The translations under genes and the position numbers were made by a program. 64,000 nt of DNA from PNON01 sp963757065 (GTDB taxonomy: Bacteria; Chloroflexota; Anaerolineae; Anaerolineales; Anaerolineaceae), in contig CAVWQC010000007.1 in NCBI GenBank assembly GCA_963757065.1, positions 558,001 to 622,000 on the forward strand, written 5' to 3'. Positions 27,424 to 36,816 of this stretch are shown here, one piece after another. How positions within the stretch are numbered: the stretch's first letter is position 1; each line of letters opens with the position of its first letter. The notes below the pieces were generated by a model. It saw only the letters and a list, made by a program, of their open reading frames with translations. It searched no databases and had not been told where the DNA came from.

Positions 27424-28326
27424 ATGGATCTATCAATAGTCCTTATAATTCTACAACTAATTTTTATGGAAGGTATTCTATCTGTCGATAATGCTGCAGT
27501 TCTGGGAGCAATGGTGGTTCATTTACCAGACGACAGACCTGTCTCCTGGCCGACCTCTCTACGGAAAATCGGCTGGAAGCTCCATAAATTTTTAGGAAAT
27601 CAACGTACTGCAGCATTAAGAGTAGGCTTATTAGGTGCATACCTCGGCCGAGGATTAATGCTCTTTATTGCCAACTTCGTTATCAATAATCCATGGTTGA
27701 AGCTGGTTGGTGCAATTTATCTGATCAAGCTTGCATGTGATAACCTCGGGAAACCAGCTGCAGGCAAAACTGAAGAAGAAGCACATGTTCATCACCTCGA
27801 AGGATCGAATTTCTGGAGCATAGTCTTAACGATCGAAGTCACCGACCTTGTGTTCAGCCTGGATAATGTAGTCGTTGCTGTTACTCTGTCTGATCAATTG
27901 TGGGTGATCCTGTTAGGCGTAGGTATTGGAATTATCATGATGCGATTTGCAGCCGGATTATTTAGTTACGCCATCGAGAGAGAGCCCATATTAAAAAATG
28001 CTGCATATATACTGGTATTCAATATCGGTATTGAACTGTTAGCCTCAGAAATATACCATATTGAATTGGAGGGATACCTCCGTTTTGGAATATCGGCCGC
28101 TACGATAATATTTGCCATCATATATTCGCATTCGAAATCCTTAAAAGCATTACGACCGGCGCTTAAATGGATCGCTGAAGGGATGGCGAATTTTAATACG
28201 ATCCTGGATTGGGTTCTGAAACCTGTTGTTGTCATCATTAAATTGTTTACCAGCCTGATTTCGAAGTTATTCCCGCAAAAGAGAGTATCATGGGGTGGTC
28301 CAGAGGAAGGGCCTGATGATTTCTAA
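27424..28326 (+). CDS. TerC/Alx-family membrane protein (probable metal-ion exporter)
   Basis: 300 residues and about eight helices. Both TerC signature motifs are present: FMEGILSVDNAAVLG near the N-terminus and EVTDLVFSLDNVVVAV in the middle, with the acidic and Ser-x-Asp-Asn residues that characterise the family. Relatives such as Alx/MntP-associated and TerC proteins are linked to manganese export, calcium handling and metalation of exported enzymes. The start ATG 27424 follows AAAGGTGGT. Monocistronic, with a terminator immediately after. The metal specificity is inference from the family. Confidence 0.9.
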   Translation: MDLSIVLIILQLIFMEGILSVDNAAVLGAMVVHLPDDRPVSWPTSLRKIGWKLHKFLGNQRTAALRVGLLGAYLGRGLMLFIANFVINNPWLKLVGAIYLIKLACDNLGKPAAGKTEEEAHVHHLEGSNFWSIVLTIEVTDLVFSLDNVVVAVTLSDQLWVILLGVGIGIIMMRFAAGLFSYAIEREPILKNAAYILVFNIGIELLASEIYHIELEGYLRFGISAATIIFAIIYSHSKSLKALRPALKWIAEGMANFNTILDWVLKPVVVIIKLFTSLISKLFPQKRVSWGGPEEGPDDF

Positions 28327-28328
28327 TT

Positions 28329-28371
28329 AAAAAAAAAGCCAGGTTCAATTTCGAACCCGGTTTTTTTTATA
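28329..28371. terminator. Bidirectional terminator between terC and the small zinc-ribbon gene
   Basis: An A tract, GCCAGGTTC, loop AATTTC, GAACCCGG and eight T. The stem has one mismatch. A/T tracts on both sides suit termination of terC (plus) and the convergent 48-residue gene (minus). Confidence 0.85.
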
Positions 28372-28393
28372 TTTACCGCTTTACTTCAAAACG

Positions 28394-28540
28394 CTATTTC
28401 TTCATTATTTTGTACATGCCGGTACCGCAGACTTTGCAGGTCCCTTTCAATGCAGGTCGACCATTCTTCATAGTCACCTTTGTGACATTGATCATCTCTC
28501 TTTTTGTTTTACACTTTACACAATATCCTTCTTCAGCCAT
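28394..28540 (-). CDS. 48-residue zinc-ribbon protein (DUF5679-like)
   Basis: A very small gene: ATG 28540 to TAG at 28394, with a perfect GGAGG 5 bases upstream of the start. Protein begins MAEEGYCVKCKTKREMINVT and continues TMKNGRPALKGTCKVCGTG, ending YKIMKK. Two CxxC knuckles (YCVKC and TCKVC) form a zinc ribbon. The KNGRPALKGTC segment is characteristic of a tiny conserved family common in Chloroflexota, Actinobacteria and Patescibacteria, with similarity to the TopA C-terminal zinc finger. Nucleic-acid binding is plausible but unproven. A -10 element lies about 36 bases upstream. Confidence 0.88.
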   Translation of the reverse strand: MAEEGYCVKCKTKREMINVTKVTMKNGRPALKGTCKVCGTGMYKIMKK

Positions 28541-28575
28541 ATTATCCTCCACTAGATAGGTTTTACTACAATAGT

Positions 28576-28581
28576 ATTATA
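28576..28581 (-). promoter_or_regulatory. -10 element for the zinc-ribbon gene
   Basis: Minus-strand TATAAT, about 36 bases before the ATG, with TTGCTT about 14 bases further upstream as a weak -35. Confidence 0.45.
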
Positions 28582-28696
28582 CATGTTTTGGTAAAAAGCA
28601 ACAGCCAATTATATAAACTATGAAGGAATTTTTATTAAGGACTGGGAAAACACCAGATTAAAGGCAATTTGGCATATTAGTTTGGGAGTAAAATCA

Positions 28697-28840
28697 CTGT
28701 CACAGATTGGATTAAGACCGTATTATATATTGAGAAATACCTTCTCCCCTCTTTTTTAGATTGGTTCCAGCAATATGCTGAACTGATAAGAAGACCCTCA
28801 GAGCCTACAGTGATCATTGAAGCTGCTCTGAGGGTCTTTT
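28697..28840 (+). ncRNA. Candidate terminated small RNA upstream of the lipoprotein cluster
   Basis: The gap 28541-28906 contains no supported plus-strand gene, yet ends in a strong plus-strand terminator: AAGACCCTCAGAGC (28791-28804) with GCTCTGAGGGTCTT (28824-28837) and T5. Upstream lie a plausible promoter (CTGTCA 28697-28702, 18 bases, TATTAT 28721-28726), a weak hairpin GAGAA/TTCTC before a T6 run near 28750, and CAGCAATATGCTG. An orphan terminator with a promoter in front suggests a transcript of about 105 bases. No known family is recognised. Confidence 0.4.
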
Positions 28841-28906
28841 TATGTACTCTTTCGACAAAACTCAAAAACTGTGTAATAATGTGTTAAGTATAAAGGAGAC
28901 AATCGA

Positions 28907-29776
28907 ATGAAAAACCAGATTGGAAAAATCACTTACTCGATCATTATTGTGCTCATGCTGGCAGCTTGCGTACCAGCAGCTGCACCCAAAGCCTCTCCAC
29001 AACCCGAATCCACCATTGATATCGATGCGATATATACAGCTGCTGTGCAAACCTATGAAGTGGAATCAACTCGTAAAGCGAATTTGATGCCGACGGCAAC
29101 AGAGTTGATTTTACCCACAGAAACACCTGAACCAGCTACAAACACTCCTATTGCTACAGTTGCGGGAGGCACTCCGGTAATCACCCCAACCTTGTGGATA
29201 CCTGTGAGCGGTTCGACATATCCCACTATAACCGCCAGGCTGGACACAAATTGCCGCCTGGGACCGGATACTGCATTTGATGTGGTAGGTGCTCTGCGGG
29301 TTGGAGAAACCTCAGAAGTCTATGGAAAGTTAAAAGGTGGCGGTTGGTGGTTGATCAAAAATATCACCCACCCGGATGATCCTAAACTCTGTTGGGTTTG
29401 GGCAGAAACCACAAATGTCACTGGTGACACGGGTATGGTTCCAGACATCCTGCCTCCCCAAACTCCAAGTGAGGTTAATGCAATAGTAAATGTAACTTTG
29501 GGTGTTGTACCTGCGGCTTCGCTGGTGTGTCCGACTACATTCGTTTTTACTGGTTCTGTCACTTCTGATAGGGCTGTAACATTAACCTACCAATTTGTAA
29601 TGAATAATGGAGAGGTCAGGCAAAGCGGAAGACTCTTTTTCACTGATGATGGAACTCAGACGGTATCGCTATCGGAGAAATTTAATGCTGATATAGATGG
29701 GTGGGTTCAATTAGTAATTACTGACCCACGAAAGCATCATTCCGGAAAAATCGACTTTAGTCTCGATTGTCCGTAA
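28907..29776 (+). CDS. SH3b plus Ig-like lipoprotein, tandem paralogue 1
   Basis: 289 residues; ATG 28907 follows AAAGGAGACAATCGA. Lipobox MLAAC (Cys near residue 22). Then an IDIDAIYTAAVQTYEVEST segment shared in form with its paralogues, a Thr/Pro linker, an SH3b domain (TARLDTNCRLGPDTAFDVVG, GGGWWLIKNI, LCWVWAETTNVTGD) and a C-terminal beta domain from CPTTFVFTGSVTSDRAVTLT to the final Cys-Pro. Two Cys flank the last domain (probable disulphide). Predicted cell-surface lipoprotein; ligand unknown. First of three tandem copies, each separated by its own terminator, so they are independently transcribed rather than an operon. Confidence 0.8.
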   Translation: MKNQIGKITYSIIIVLMLAACVPAAAPKASPQPESTIDIDAIYTAAVQTYEVESTRKANLMPTATELILPTETPEPATNTPIATVAGGTPVITPTLWIPVSGSTYPTITARLDTNCRLGPDTAFDVVGALRVGETSEVYGKLKGGGWWLIKNITHPDDPKLCWVWAETTNVTGDTGMVPDILPPQTPSEVNAIVNVTLGVVPAASLVCPTTFVFTGSVTSDRAVTLTYQFVMNNGEVRQSGRLFFTDDGTQTVSLSEKFNADIDGWVQLVITDPRKHHSGKIDFSLDCP

Positions 29777-29792
29777 GGATAATTAATAATCG

Positions 29793-29828
29793 AAAGACCT
29801 GACTCTAGAATAAGAGCCAGGTCTTTTT
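29793..29828 (+). terminator. Terminator of lipoprotein paralogue 1
   Basis: AAAGACCTG-A-CTCT and AGAG-C-CAGGTCTTT with T5, 17 bases after the stop. Confidence 0.9.
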
Positions 29829-29995
29829 AATTAATTCAATCTATTCCAGGAAAATTTATTATTTTGATTCCATTGAATAGCAGAATTTACTATGATTTTT
29901 GATTTACATCTTGTAAAATTTAATTAATTGACCATAATAAAAATATAGAAGTGCTCAGAGCGTAATATCAAAAGTGTTTGTGAGAGGGACGTAAT

Positions 29996-30886
29996 ATGAA
30001 ACCAATAATTAGTATCAGCTCAGTAATATTAATATTTACACTGTTGATCACTGGCTGTGCATTAATACCACAGGGACAACCAATTCCTACGGTCGATTTC
30101 GCATTGGAATCTACCCACGCGATGGAGACAATGAGTTTCACCCTAACCTTGCAAGCATTGAATCAATTACTGGATCGCCCGACCAGTACAACCCAGCCAA
30201 CGGTCGAACCACCAACAGCAACTATCGAACCGTCAGCAACGATCGAAGCTCCCGTAATTATTCCACCAGAGGTTGTGATGATTCCTGAGGTTATTAGTAC
30301 TGAAACACCCGCACCGACAGAAACACCCACAACACCAATGCTCCACGTTACAGAAAGTACGAACTGCCGGGCAGGGCCGAGCCCCATGTATGGAGTGGAA
30401 GGCTATATAACCACTGATATGAATCTACCAGTCAGGGGAATAAATGTAGGGCATTCCTGGTGGTTTGTGGATAATCCAACATATCCGGGGTACCATTGTT
30501 GGGTTTGGAAATGGACTGCGGTTGTTGAAGGCGACACTTCGGCAATCCCTGTTTACTTTGACCCCTGGACCCCAACCCCCGGAGCAGCAAATGTCTCTAC
30601 AGATATTACTGCCTGGACCGGTTCCCAGAGAGGAAGATGCCCGATCAAAGTAACCTTTGTGGGGGTTATTCGATCCGATCAAGGTGGACAGTTTAGGTAC
30701 CAATGGCTTAGGAAGAATAGAGTTATTGATAAAGGTTGGGTCACGATTGCAGCAGATGGATCTGCTGTTGTTTCGACATCCTTTTATGTGTATTCGACCA
30801 GTAATGGTTCAGTTCAGTTACGGGTCATCTATCCGACCAGAATCTTTTCTACCCGAGAAATATATTCTGTAATTTGTGGGAGGTGA
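29996..30886 (+). CDS. SH3b plus Ig-like lipoprotein, tandem paralogue 2
   Basis: 296 residues; ATG 29996 preceded by GAGAGGGACGTAAT. Lipobox LLITGC (Cys near 21). It has the same order as its neighbours: short N-terminal segment (ESTHAMETMSFTLTLQALNQ), long Pro/Thr/Glu linker (about 60-115), SH3b (TNCRAGPSPMYGVEGYITTD, SWWFVDNPTYPGYHCWVWKW) and C-terminal beta domain from GRCPIKVTFVGVIRSDQGG to ICGR. The 219-base gap before it is AT-rich with no other gene. Divergence from paralogue 1 is large, so the triplication is old. Function unknown. Confidence 0.8.
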   Translation: MKPIISISSVILIFTLLITGCALIPQGQPIPTVDFALESTHAMETMSFTLTLQALNQLLDRPTSTTQPTVEPPTATIEPSATIEAPVIIPPEVVMIPEVISTETPAPTETPTTPMLHVTESTNCRAGPSPMYGVEGYITTDMNLPVRGINVGHSWWFVDNPTYPGYHCWVWKWTAVVEGDTSAIPVYFDPWTPTPGAANVSTDITAWTGSQRGRCPIKVTFVGVIRSDQGGQFRYQWLRKNRVIDKGWVTIAADGSAVVSTSFYVYSTSNGSVQLRVIYPTRIFSTREIYSVICGR

Positions 30887-30904
30887 GGATATTTCTCATC
30901 CTGT

Positions 30905-30944
30905 AAACAACCGGGGTTAGTAAAAATTCCCGGTTGTTTGTTTT
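30905..30944 (+). terminator. Terminator of lipoprotein paralogue 2
   Basis: AAACAACCGGG (30905-30915) with CCCGGTTGTTT (30929-30939), followed by GTTTT. Confidence 0.9.
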
Positions 30945-31019
30945 AACTATTAATTTGTAAATATTACATTAATTAGTTATATTGTTGGTAGACAATCTGA
31001 TTAGTGATTGGAGAGACTT

Positions 31020-31913
31020 ATGTCTACTCACAAAATTTACCGAACATCATTTTTCGTGATACTCATATTTCTAATTGCTTCTTGTAATTTCCCTGGTACG
31101 ACTGGACCTCAAACTGGTCTGGACCAGAACCAGATTTTTACTGCTGCAGCGAAAACCATTCAAACGACATTAACCATGGGTGCCCTGGCTGAGAGCTTTA
31201 ACCAAACCTTGGTTGCTACTTCTCTACCTACAGACAGCAATACTCCTACTGCATCACAAACAGTTGTTCCACCATCTGATACCCCGATTATTTTCCCGAC
31301 AGATACACTCGCCCCAAGCAATACCCCCATTCCGTTGATTACACTTACCCCATCAGAACCAACGATCCACGCTACTGTAAATACAAATTGTCGGTTAGGA
31401 CCTGGTTCCATCTATGATGTGGCAGGTTTTTTAATGGTTGGCGATTATGCGAAAGTATTTGGACGAAATTCTAACAGTACCTGGTGGTATATCCAAAATC
31501 CGGATAATTTAGCGAAGTACTGCTGGGTATGGAATCAATCCACCATAGTGGAAGGGAATATTTCGATAATCCCAGTTGTTACTCCCGTGGCAACAGTAAC
31601 CCCATCCGTAGCAGAAATCACATTATCCTCAAGCGCAGCTCCAAAGAACTATACTGGACCTTGTCCGGTCAATATTGTCTTGACAGGAAAGATAAAAGTA
31701 TCATTACCTGTGAAAGTAAAATACAATTGGGCAGCCAATTTTAGTTATCCTTTTGTCGCGCAAGATTTTACTTTTGATGTAGCAGGATCACAAACATTTA
31801 CTCAAACGATTGCGATCAGCTCAACAACAGCCGGGTATGTTCGGTTTAGGGTTTATTCACCATACGAAGTTAAGGCTGATCGGATAGATCTTGTGATCAA
31901 TTGTGTGCCTTAA
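31020..31913 (+). CDS. SH3b plus Ig-like lipoprotein, tandem paralogue 3
   Basis: 297 residues from ATG 31020, chosen because GGAGA lies 7 bases upstream; an in-frame TTG at 31008 overlaps that site. Lipobox LIASC. N-terminal segment GLDQNQIFTAAAKTIQTTLT, a Thr/Pro/Ser linker, SH3b (NTNCRLGPGSIYDVAGFLMV, TWWYIQNPDNLAKYCWVWNQ) and C-terminal beta domain from GPCPVNIVLTGKIKVSLPV to NCVP. A shared terminator separates it from the convergent diguanylate cyclase gene. Function unknown. Confidence 0.8.
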   Translation: MSTHKIYRTSFFVILIFLIASCNFPGTTGPQTGLDQNQIFTAAAKTIQTTLTMGALAESFNQTLVATSLPTDSNTPTASQTVVPPSDTPIIFPTDTLAPSNTPIPLITLTPSEPTIHATVNTNCRLGPGSIYDVAGFLMVGDYAKVFGRNSNSTWWYIQNPDNLAKYCWVWNQSTIVEGNISIIPVVTPVATVTPSVAEITLSSSAAPKNYTGPCPVNIVLTGKIKVSLPVKVKYNWAANFSYPFVAQDFTFDVAGSQTFTQTIAISSTTAGYVRFRVYSPYEVKADRIDLVINCVP

Positions 31914-31915
31914 TC

Positions 31916-31945
31916 AACAACTCCCGGATATTTCCGGGAGTTGTT
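31916..31945. terminator. Bidirectional terminator, lipoprotein 3 versus GGDEF gene
   Basis: AACAACTCCCGG (31916-31927), ATATTT, CCGGGAGTTGTT (31934-31945). The last bases overlap the stop region of the minus-strand gene. Confidence 0.85.
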
Positions 31946-34900
31946 AATGTTTTATGATTTCCGCTCGACCTTTTTTTCTCTTTTCTTTATCCTGATACAT
32001 TTGGTAATCGGCTGTTTTTAAAACTTCTGATAGTAAGTCTCCAATTTCAGCGGTAGCAACACCTATGGATAACTCCAGGTTTTTTAATTTTGGATTGGTT
32101 TTATTCCCGAGCGCTAACATTCCCTGCAACCTCTGAACTAAATTTGCGGCAGCAATTTTATCAGTGTTGGGTATGATGACTGCAAATTCATCCCCACCAA
32201 TCCGGGCGATAATATCTTCAGGGCGAAATGTCAACTTTAACACCAGGGCAGTTCTTTTAATTAATAGATCTCCCGCAGAATGTCCTTCAGTATCATTTGT
32301 TAATTTCAAATTATCAACATCCACCATCAGAATACTGATTGGATATTGTCGGCTATCTTGTAATCTACCAAGCTCTGTTTCAAAAAAACTTCTAGAAAAT
32401 AATTCGGTTAGACTGTCATGTGTGCTCAAATAGGTTAACTTATCTTCTGAGAGCTTACGGTCGGTAATATCGGTGATTGCGATAATTACCCTTTCAAAAG
32501 ATTTTTCATACCCCGGAACAACCATGAAATTCAAGTTATGGTAGCGTATTACTCCATCTCGTACATCATTCGCTGCCTCAACCTCAAAATGTGTCTTTCC
32601 TTCGGATATTGCAACAATTTCCTCAATAAACAAATCAGTAGGTTTGAGATTAAAATTAAGGTTATTGACTGTGCTGAGTTCATCAAATGAATTCTTTTTC
32701 ATCAACGTCAATGTTGTCTGATTGACGTGTATTACCTTAAGAAGACTTAATAATCGGCTTACTTCCTTGGGATTCGCCTTTAAGAATTCGCGAATTGATA
32801 TATTCCTCTTCTTTTTCAAAGTATTGATTCTCTTCTTGACAAGAGAAAAATCTTCCTCCCACAATGAAATGGGTGAATGATCAAATAGCTCCTGATACCG
32901 CGCTTTACTGCTGGAAAGTTCTTCTTCAATTAATTTACGGTTGGTAATATCGTACATTACACCGTGCCATACACCCAGTGAATCTTCCCCTTTCATAAAT
33001 GACATTTGATCTTCTATCCAAATGATATCGCCGCTTTTGGTTATTAATCGATATTCTTCACGAAAATCTTTATTTGTCTTTAGACTTATCTTTTCCTGAC
33101 TCATTACCCTTTTTTTATCATCAGGGTGAATGATCTTTGACCATAGCGAATTTGATGCCAGCCATTCATCTGTTGAATACCCAGTTAATTGTTCAATCTG
33201 AGGACTGATGTAAGTGATCTGACCCTGGTTATTGGGAGTTTCAATATACACAACTGCAGCAATTTGCTCTGCCAGCAAGCGATATCGGTGTTCTGTTTGT
33301 TGAAGCTTCTTTTCACTATACAACCTGGAAATGGTCGTCATGATCATTTCTCCCACCAGGTTGAGGAACTGCTCATCTTCAGAGGTCCATAATTTTTCCT
33401 GTGCAACCGTCTCAATAATTATGAATGCTTTTACTCCGCTTGTACTTGTGTATATCGGCATTTCGAGCATCGAAACGATACCATTTTTTAGCCAGAATTC
33501 AATTTCAGCAGTTGCTTGTGCTGGAAGGTCAGTCACTCTGGAAGCTTTTATGGTTTCATTATTTTCTATGATGCCTTTTAACCATGGATAAGGACTTCCA
33601 ATTGGGTGATGAAATAATTAAATCACGATTTGGAACTCCATAATTTTTCCATTGGACAAGTAAATCAGCAGTTGATGTATATTCATTTATGGTGGTAAAA
33701 GAACAACGATCCACATGCATGAAGGAACCAATGTTGTCAAATATGGAGATTAGGTCACTTTCGTAAGTTTCTGGATGGAAATGGTTTAAACCAGCCGCAA
33801 TAGTGGTTATTATCGTTTCCATGGTTAATTGATGTTGTAAAGACTCCTCTGCCCGCTTTCGATTTGTTATTTCCCTTGAAATTCCTGTTAATCCCACAAC
33901 ACTTCGCTTATCATCAAAAATAGGCATTTTAATGGTCTCATACCAGGTGGAGTACCCGGTTATGTTAGGCACTTCTTCTTCGATAACTTTAGGCCTTCCG
34001 AGGGTGATCACTTCCTGGTCGTCTTTTAAGAACCTATCTGCCAGTTCAGGAGGAAAAAGGGAAGTTGTGGTTTTTCCTAGAATATCTTCCCGGTTGTAAT
34101 CATATGTTGTGCAAAAAACATCATTCACTGCAATAAATCGATCATGATCATCCTTTAGCCAGGCCAGGTCAGGAATATTGTTTAATATGGCTTTTAACCT
34201 CTCCTCGCTATCTACCAAAGCAGTCTCGATGATCTTTCGGGCAGTAATGTCCCGAGCGATACCTGTAGTACCAATAACAGTATTATTTTTTAGGATAGGG
34301 GTATTTACAACTTCCAGCCAAACAGACTCATTATTATTTTTGATCAATTCGTATTCAAATCGGGCTGGCAGCTTATTCTCAATGACATAGTGATCCAGAC
34401 TGCTAAAATTATGTTCCGGATTTGAACCCCAAATTTCCTCATCTGTTTTATTATAAAATGCGCTTGGCTCGAGATTATATAAATCGCATTCTGCCTGATT
34501 AACGGCCAAATATTTACCATCAAGGCTTTTTAACCAGGCGGGATCTGGAATATTATTGATGAATGAGTTTAGTAGCATTTCGCTGCTTGATAGGATTTGC
34601 TCAGATTCTTTCATATCAGTGATATCAAAAATCGCTCCCAGGGCTCCAACCTCCTCCTCTGTTTTATCACCATATGGGGATAAATTGCATTGCACCCATA
34701 TCACGTGCTGATCTTTATGAATCAGTCTGAATTGTAACGAAATGATTTTTCTTTTATTAATTACCTGCCTTATTTGTTCATTGAATTTGTCATAATCATC
34801 AGGGTGGACGATCGACTTGAAGGAATCTAATTCCATGCTTTCTTCATTCGTATAACCTGTAATAAAAGACCATTTTTCATTGGAATAATTCAGTCTTCTT

Positions 34901-35938
34901 TTATTATTTATTTGAATTATTCCAGCAGGGGTGGTATACGTGACTGCTCGAAATTTACGTTCACCAACCTCTAGTTTGGTAATTATTCTTTTATGTTCAG
35001 ATATAAAATGGCTGGTTACTAAAGTGACAAGAACCTGAATAAACAGGAACATCTGCATATTTAGGATGTTGACCATTGTGGATAATTCATTTTTTATGGC
35101 AATAATTATTCCGGAAGTGATCATTAATACGCCCAGAATCGTGCCAAAACGGTTGAATCTTAGTGCCAACCAGATAAGGGGTATGAAAAATAGATAGTAT
35201 GAATTCAGAGTTTTAAACCCAGGTACCTGAAATACTATGAAAATGATTAATACAAGGATTATCAGAACAAGGCTAAATTCAAATACTTTAGGCCATGAAA
35301 ACCGTTTGGAATTAAAAAAGCTCCGAAAAGAAATACTTCTTTGTTTTCCTGGATAGTTTATCGCCTTATCAATTTGATTTAATATCATCATCGCGATTGG
35401 ATAGATCAACAACAATCCAATGATGGTCTGAAGGAAATAGTACAAACCGAAGGACCAAAAAATATTTTGCGGTAACCCGATCTCTAAGTTCAGATGCCCA
35501 TACTTGAATACCACTGATCAAACACGAGACTATAGTTGATATTAGTAAGAATGAATTCAGATGGTGGGTCGAAGATAAATAAATATCTGTTTTCAGATAG
35601 GTGAGAAAATACTTCGGTGGAATTGTGAGAACGAAGGAGATTAATAAGAGCTGGATAATCGCCAGTCCACCCAAGTTTAATGTACCTTGAAGGAAGTGAC
35701 TAAATAAGCTGGTTAAGAAAACAGAAAGAAATCCTACCCATCCAAACAAGATACCCAATAGAATGGCGACCCCGGCAGCGGGATACCAGACCTGGAATTG
35801 CGAGGTGCTTAATGCAAAGGGAAGGTAATCAGCGACCAAATAACCAATAATGAGAAAAATCAATAAACCAAAATACCAACGAATATGTTTCGTTGAATAA
35901 TTATAGAAATAATTTTGCCTGACCTTTTGATCTTGCAT
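31944..35938 (-). CDS. MASE1-PAS(3)-GAF-PAS(2)-GGDEF diguanylate cyclase (two frameshifts)
   Basis: Three successive minus-strand frames make one protein of 1330 residues. ATG 35938 opens a MASE1 sensor (LPFALSTSQFQVWYPAAGVA) that shifts by one base near 35500 and continues GHLNLEIGLPQNIFWSFGLY into the last helices. Next come three PAS domains (RKFRAVTYTTPAGIIQINNK; LLNSFINNIPDPAWLKSLDG; LKAILNNIPDLAWLKDDHDR) and a GAF domain interrupted at the GGG (plus strand) at 33604-33606; dropping one base restores SSPIGSPYPWLKGIIENNET. Two more PAS-like domains follow, then a GGDEF domain with intact RIGGDEFAVIIP and DVDNLKLTNDTEGHSAGD. Predicted to make cyclic di-GMP in response to membrane or small-molecule signals. 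No EAL domain. Both breaks are one-base insertions. Confidence 0.85.
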
Positions 35939-36226
35939 TTTTTCCTGTTATTCCCCAGGGATAACAAAGATTTAATATTATATCATTTGACAAAGATGGG
36001 TTAGCTCAATCAACCTTACAGGGAATGTACAGACTATAGAATAAAACCCTGAAGTACCCAAATATCGATATCTTGACCACGAATGCTTGCTTTCGGTTTT
36101 ATATTATGGTAAGATTTCTTAACAGCGTTTAACGAGGGAATCCCTCCGGGGCGCTGTTTGTGTTCATAGTAACCCATCGGGGTATCAGTATCATATCGTA
36201 GATCAATATAAATAAGGGAAAAAGGC

Positions 36227-36688
36227 ATGACTATCACATTCCTTACACGTGAAGGTTTTGAAAAATTGCAGGAAGAATTAGACCACCTGCGGACTGTTCG
36301 CCGACAGGAAATAGCGAACCGTCTCCATGAAGCTATGGAAGGTGGCGAATTGATAGAGAATGCAGAATATGAAGATGCAAAAAATGAGCAGGCATTTGTT
36401 GAAGGAAAAATTAAAGAAATAGAAATCCTGCTTGCCACTGCACGTGTGATCAGTGAAGATGAAAAAAGCGAAACAATTCAGGTTGGAACAACTGTCACGA
36501 TAAAAGAGGAAGGCAGCAACGAGGAAACATACACGATTGTCGGAGCTGCAGAAGCCAACCCAAGGGCTGGTAAGATTTCCAACGAATCTCCATTAGGAAA
36601 GGCATTGCTAAGCCGGAAAGCCGGTGAAAAGGCAAAAGTTGATGCACCAGCGGGCTCTTTTGAAGTTCAAATAATCAAAATTGGATAA
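36227..36688 (+). CDS. greA: Transcription elongation factor GreA
   Basis: 153 residues, full length. The N-terminal coiled coil (LTREGFEKLQEELDHLRTVR, EGGELIENAEYEDAKNEQAF) carries the acidic tip that enters the RNA polymerase secondary channel and triggers cleavage of backtracked RNA. The C-terminal FKBP-like domain has NPRAGKISNESPLGKALLSR and a final AGSFEVQIIKI. Start ATG 36227 follows AAGGGAAAAAGGC. Followed by lysS, a common neighbour, but with a hairpin between. Confidence 0.95.
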   Translation: MTITFLTREGFEKLQEELDHLRTVRRQEIANRLHEAMEGGELIENAEYEDAKNEQAFVEGKIKEIEILLATARVISEDEKSETIQVGTTVTIKEEGSNEETYTIVGAAEANPRAGKISNESPLGKALLSRKAGEKAKVDAPAGSFEVQIIKIG

Positions 36689-36704
36689 AATAAATTCACG
36701 AACT

Positions 36705-36752
36705 TCTGCCAGTCCGATAAAAGAATATAAACCGGCTGGCAGATTTTATTTA
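36705..36752 (+). terminator. greA terminator
   Basis: TCTGCCAG-T-CCG and CGG-CTGGCAGA with a 15-base loop and TTTTATTT, 17 bases after greA. Confidence 0.8.
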
Positions 36753-36816
36753 ACAAGGCATTATGATGATGCTACAATAAATTTGGCGAGTATTTATAAA
36801 ATAAGGTAAGTGACAT

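Noticed and set aside
28740..28840. tRNA-like fold in the gap before the lipoprotein cluster
   Set aside because: No TTC-arm consensus (GGTTCGAATCC type) or cloverleaf can be drawn; the hairpin is a terminator.
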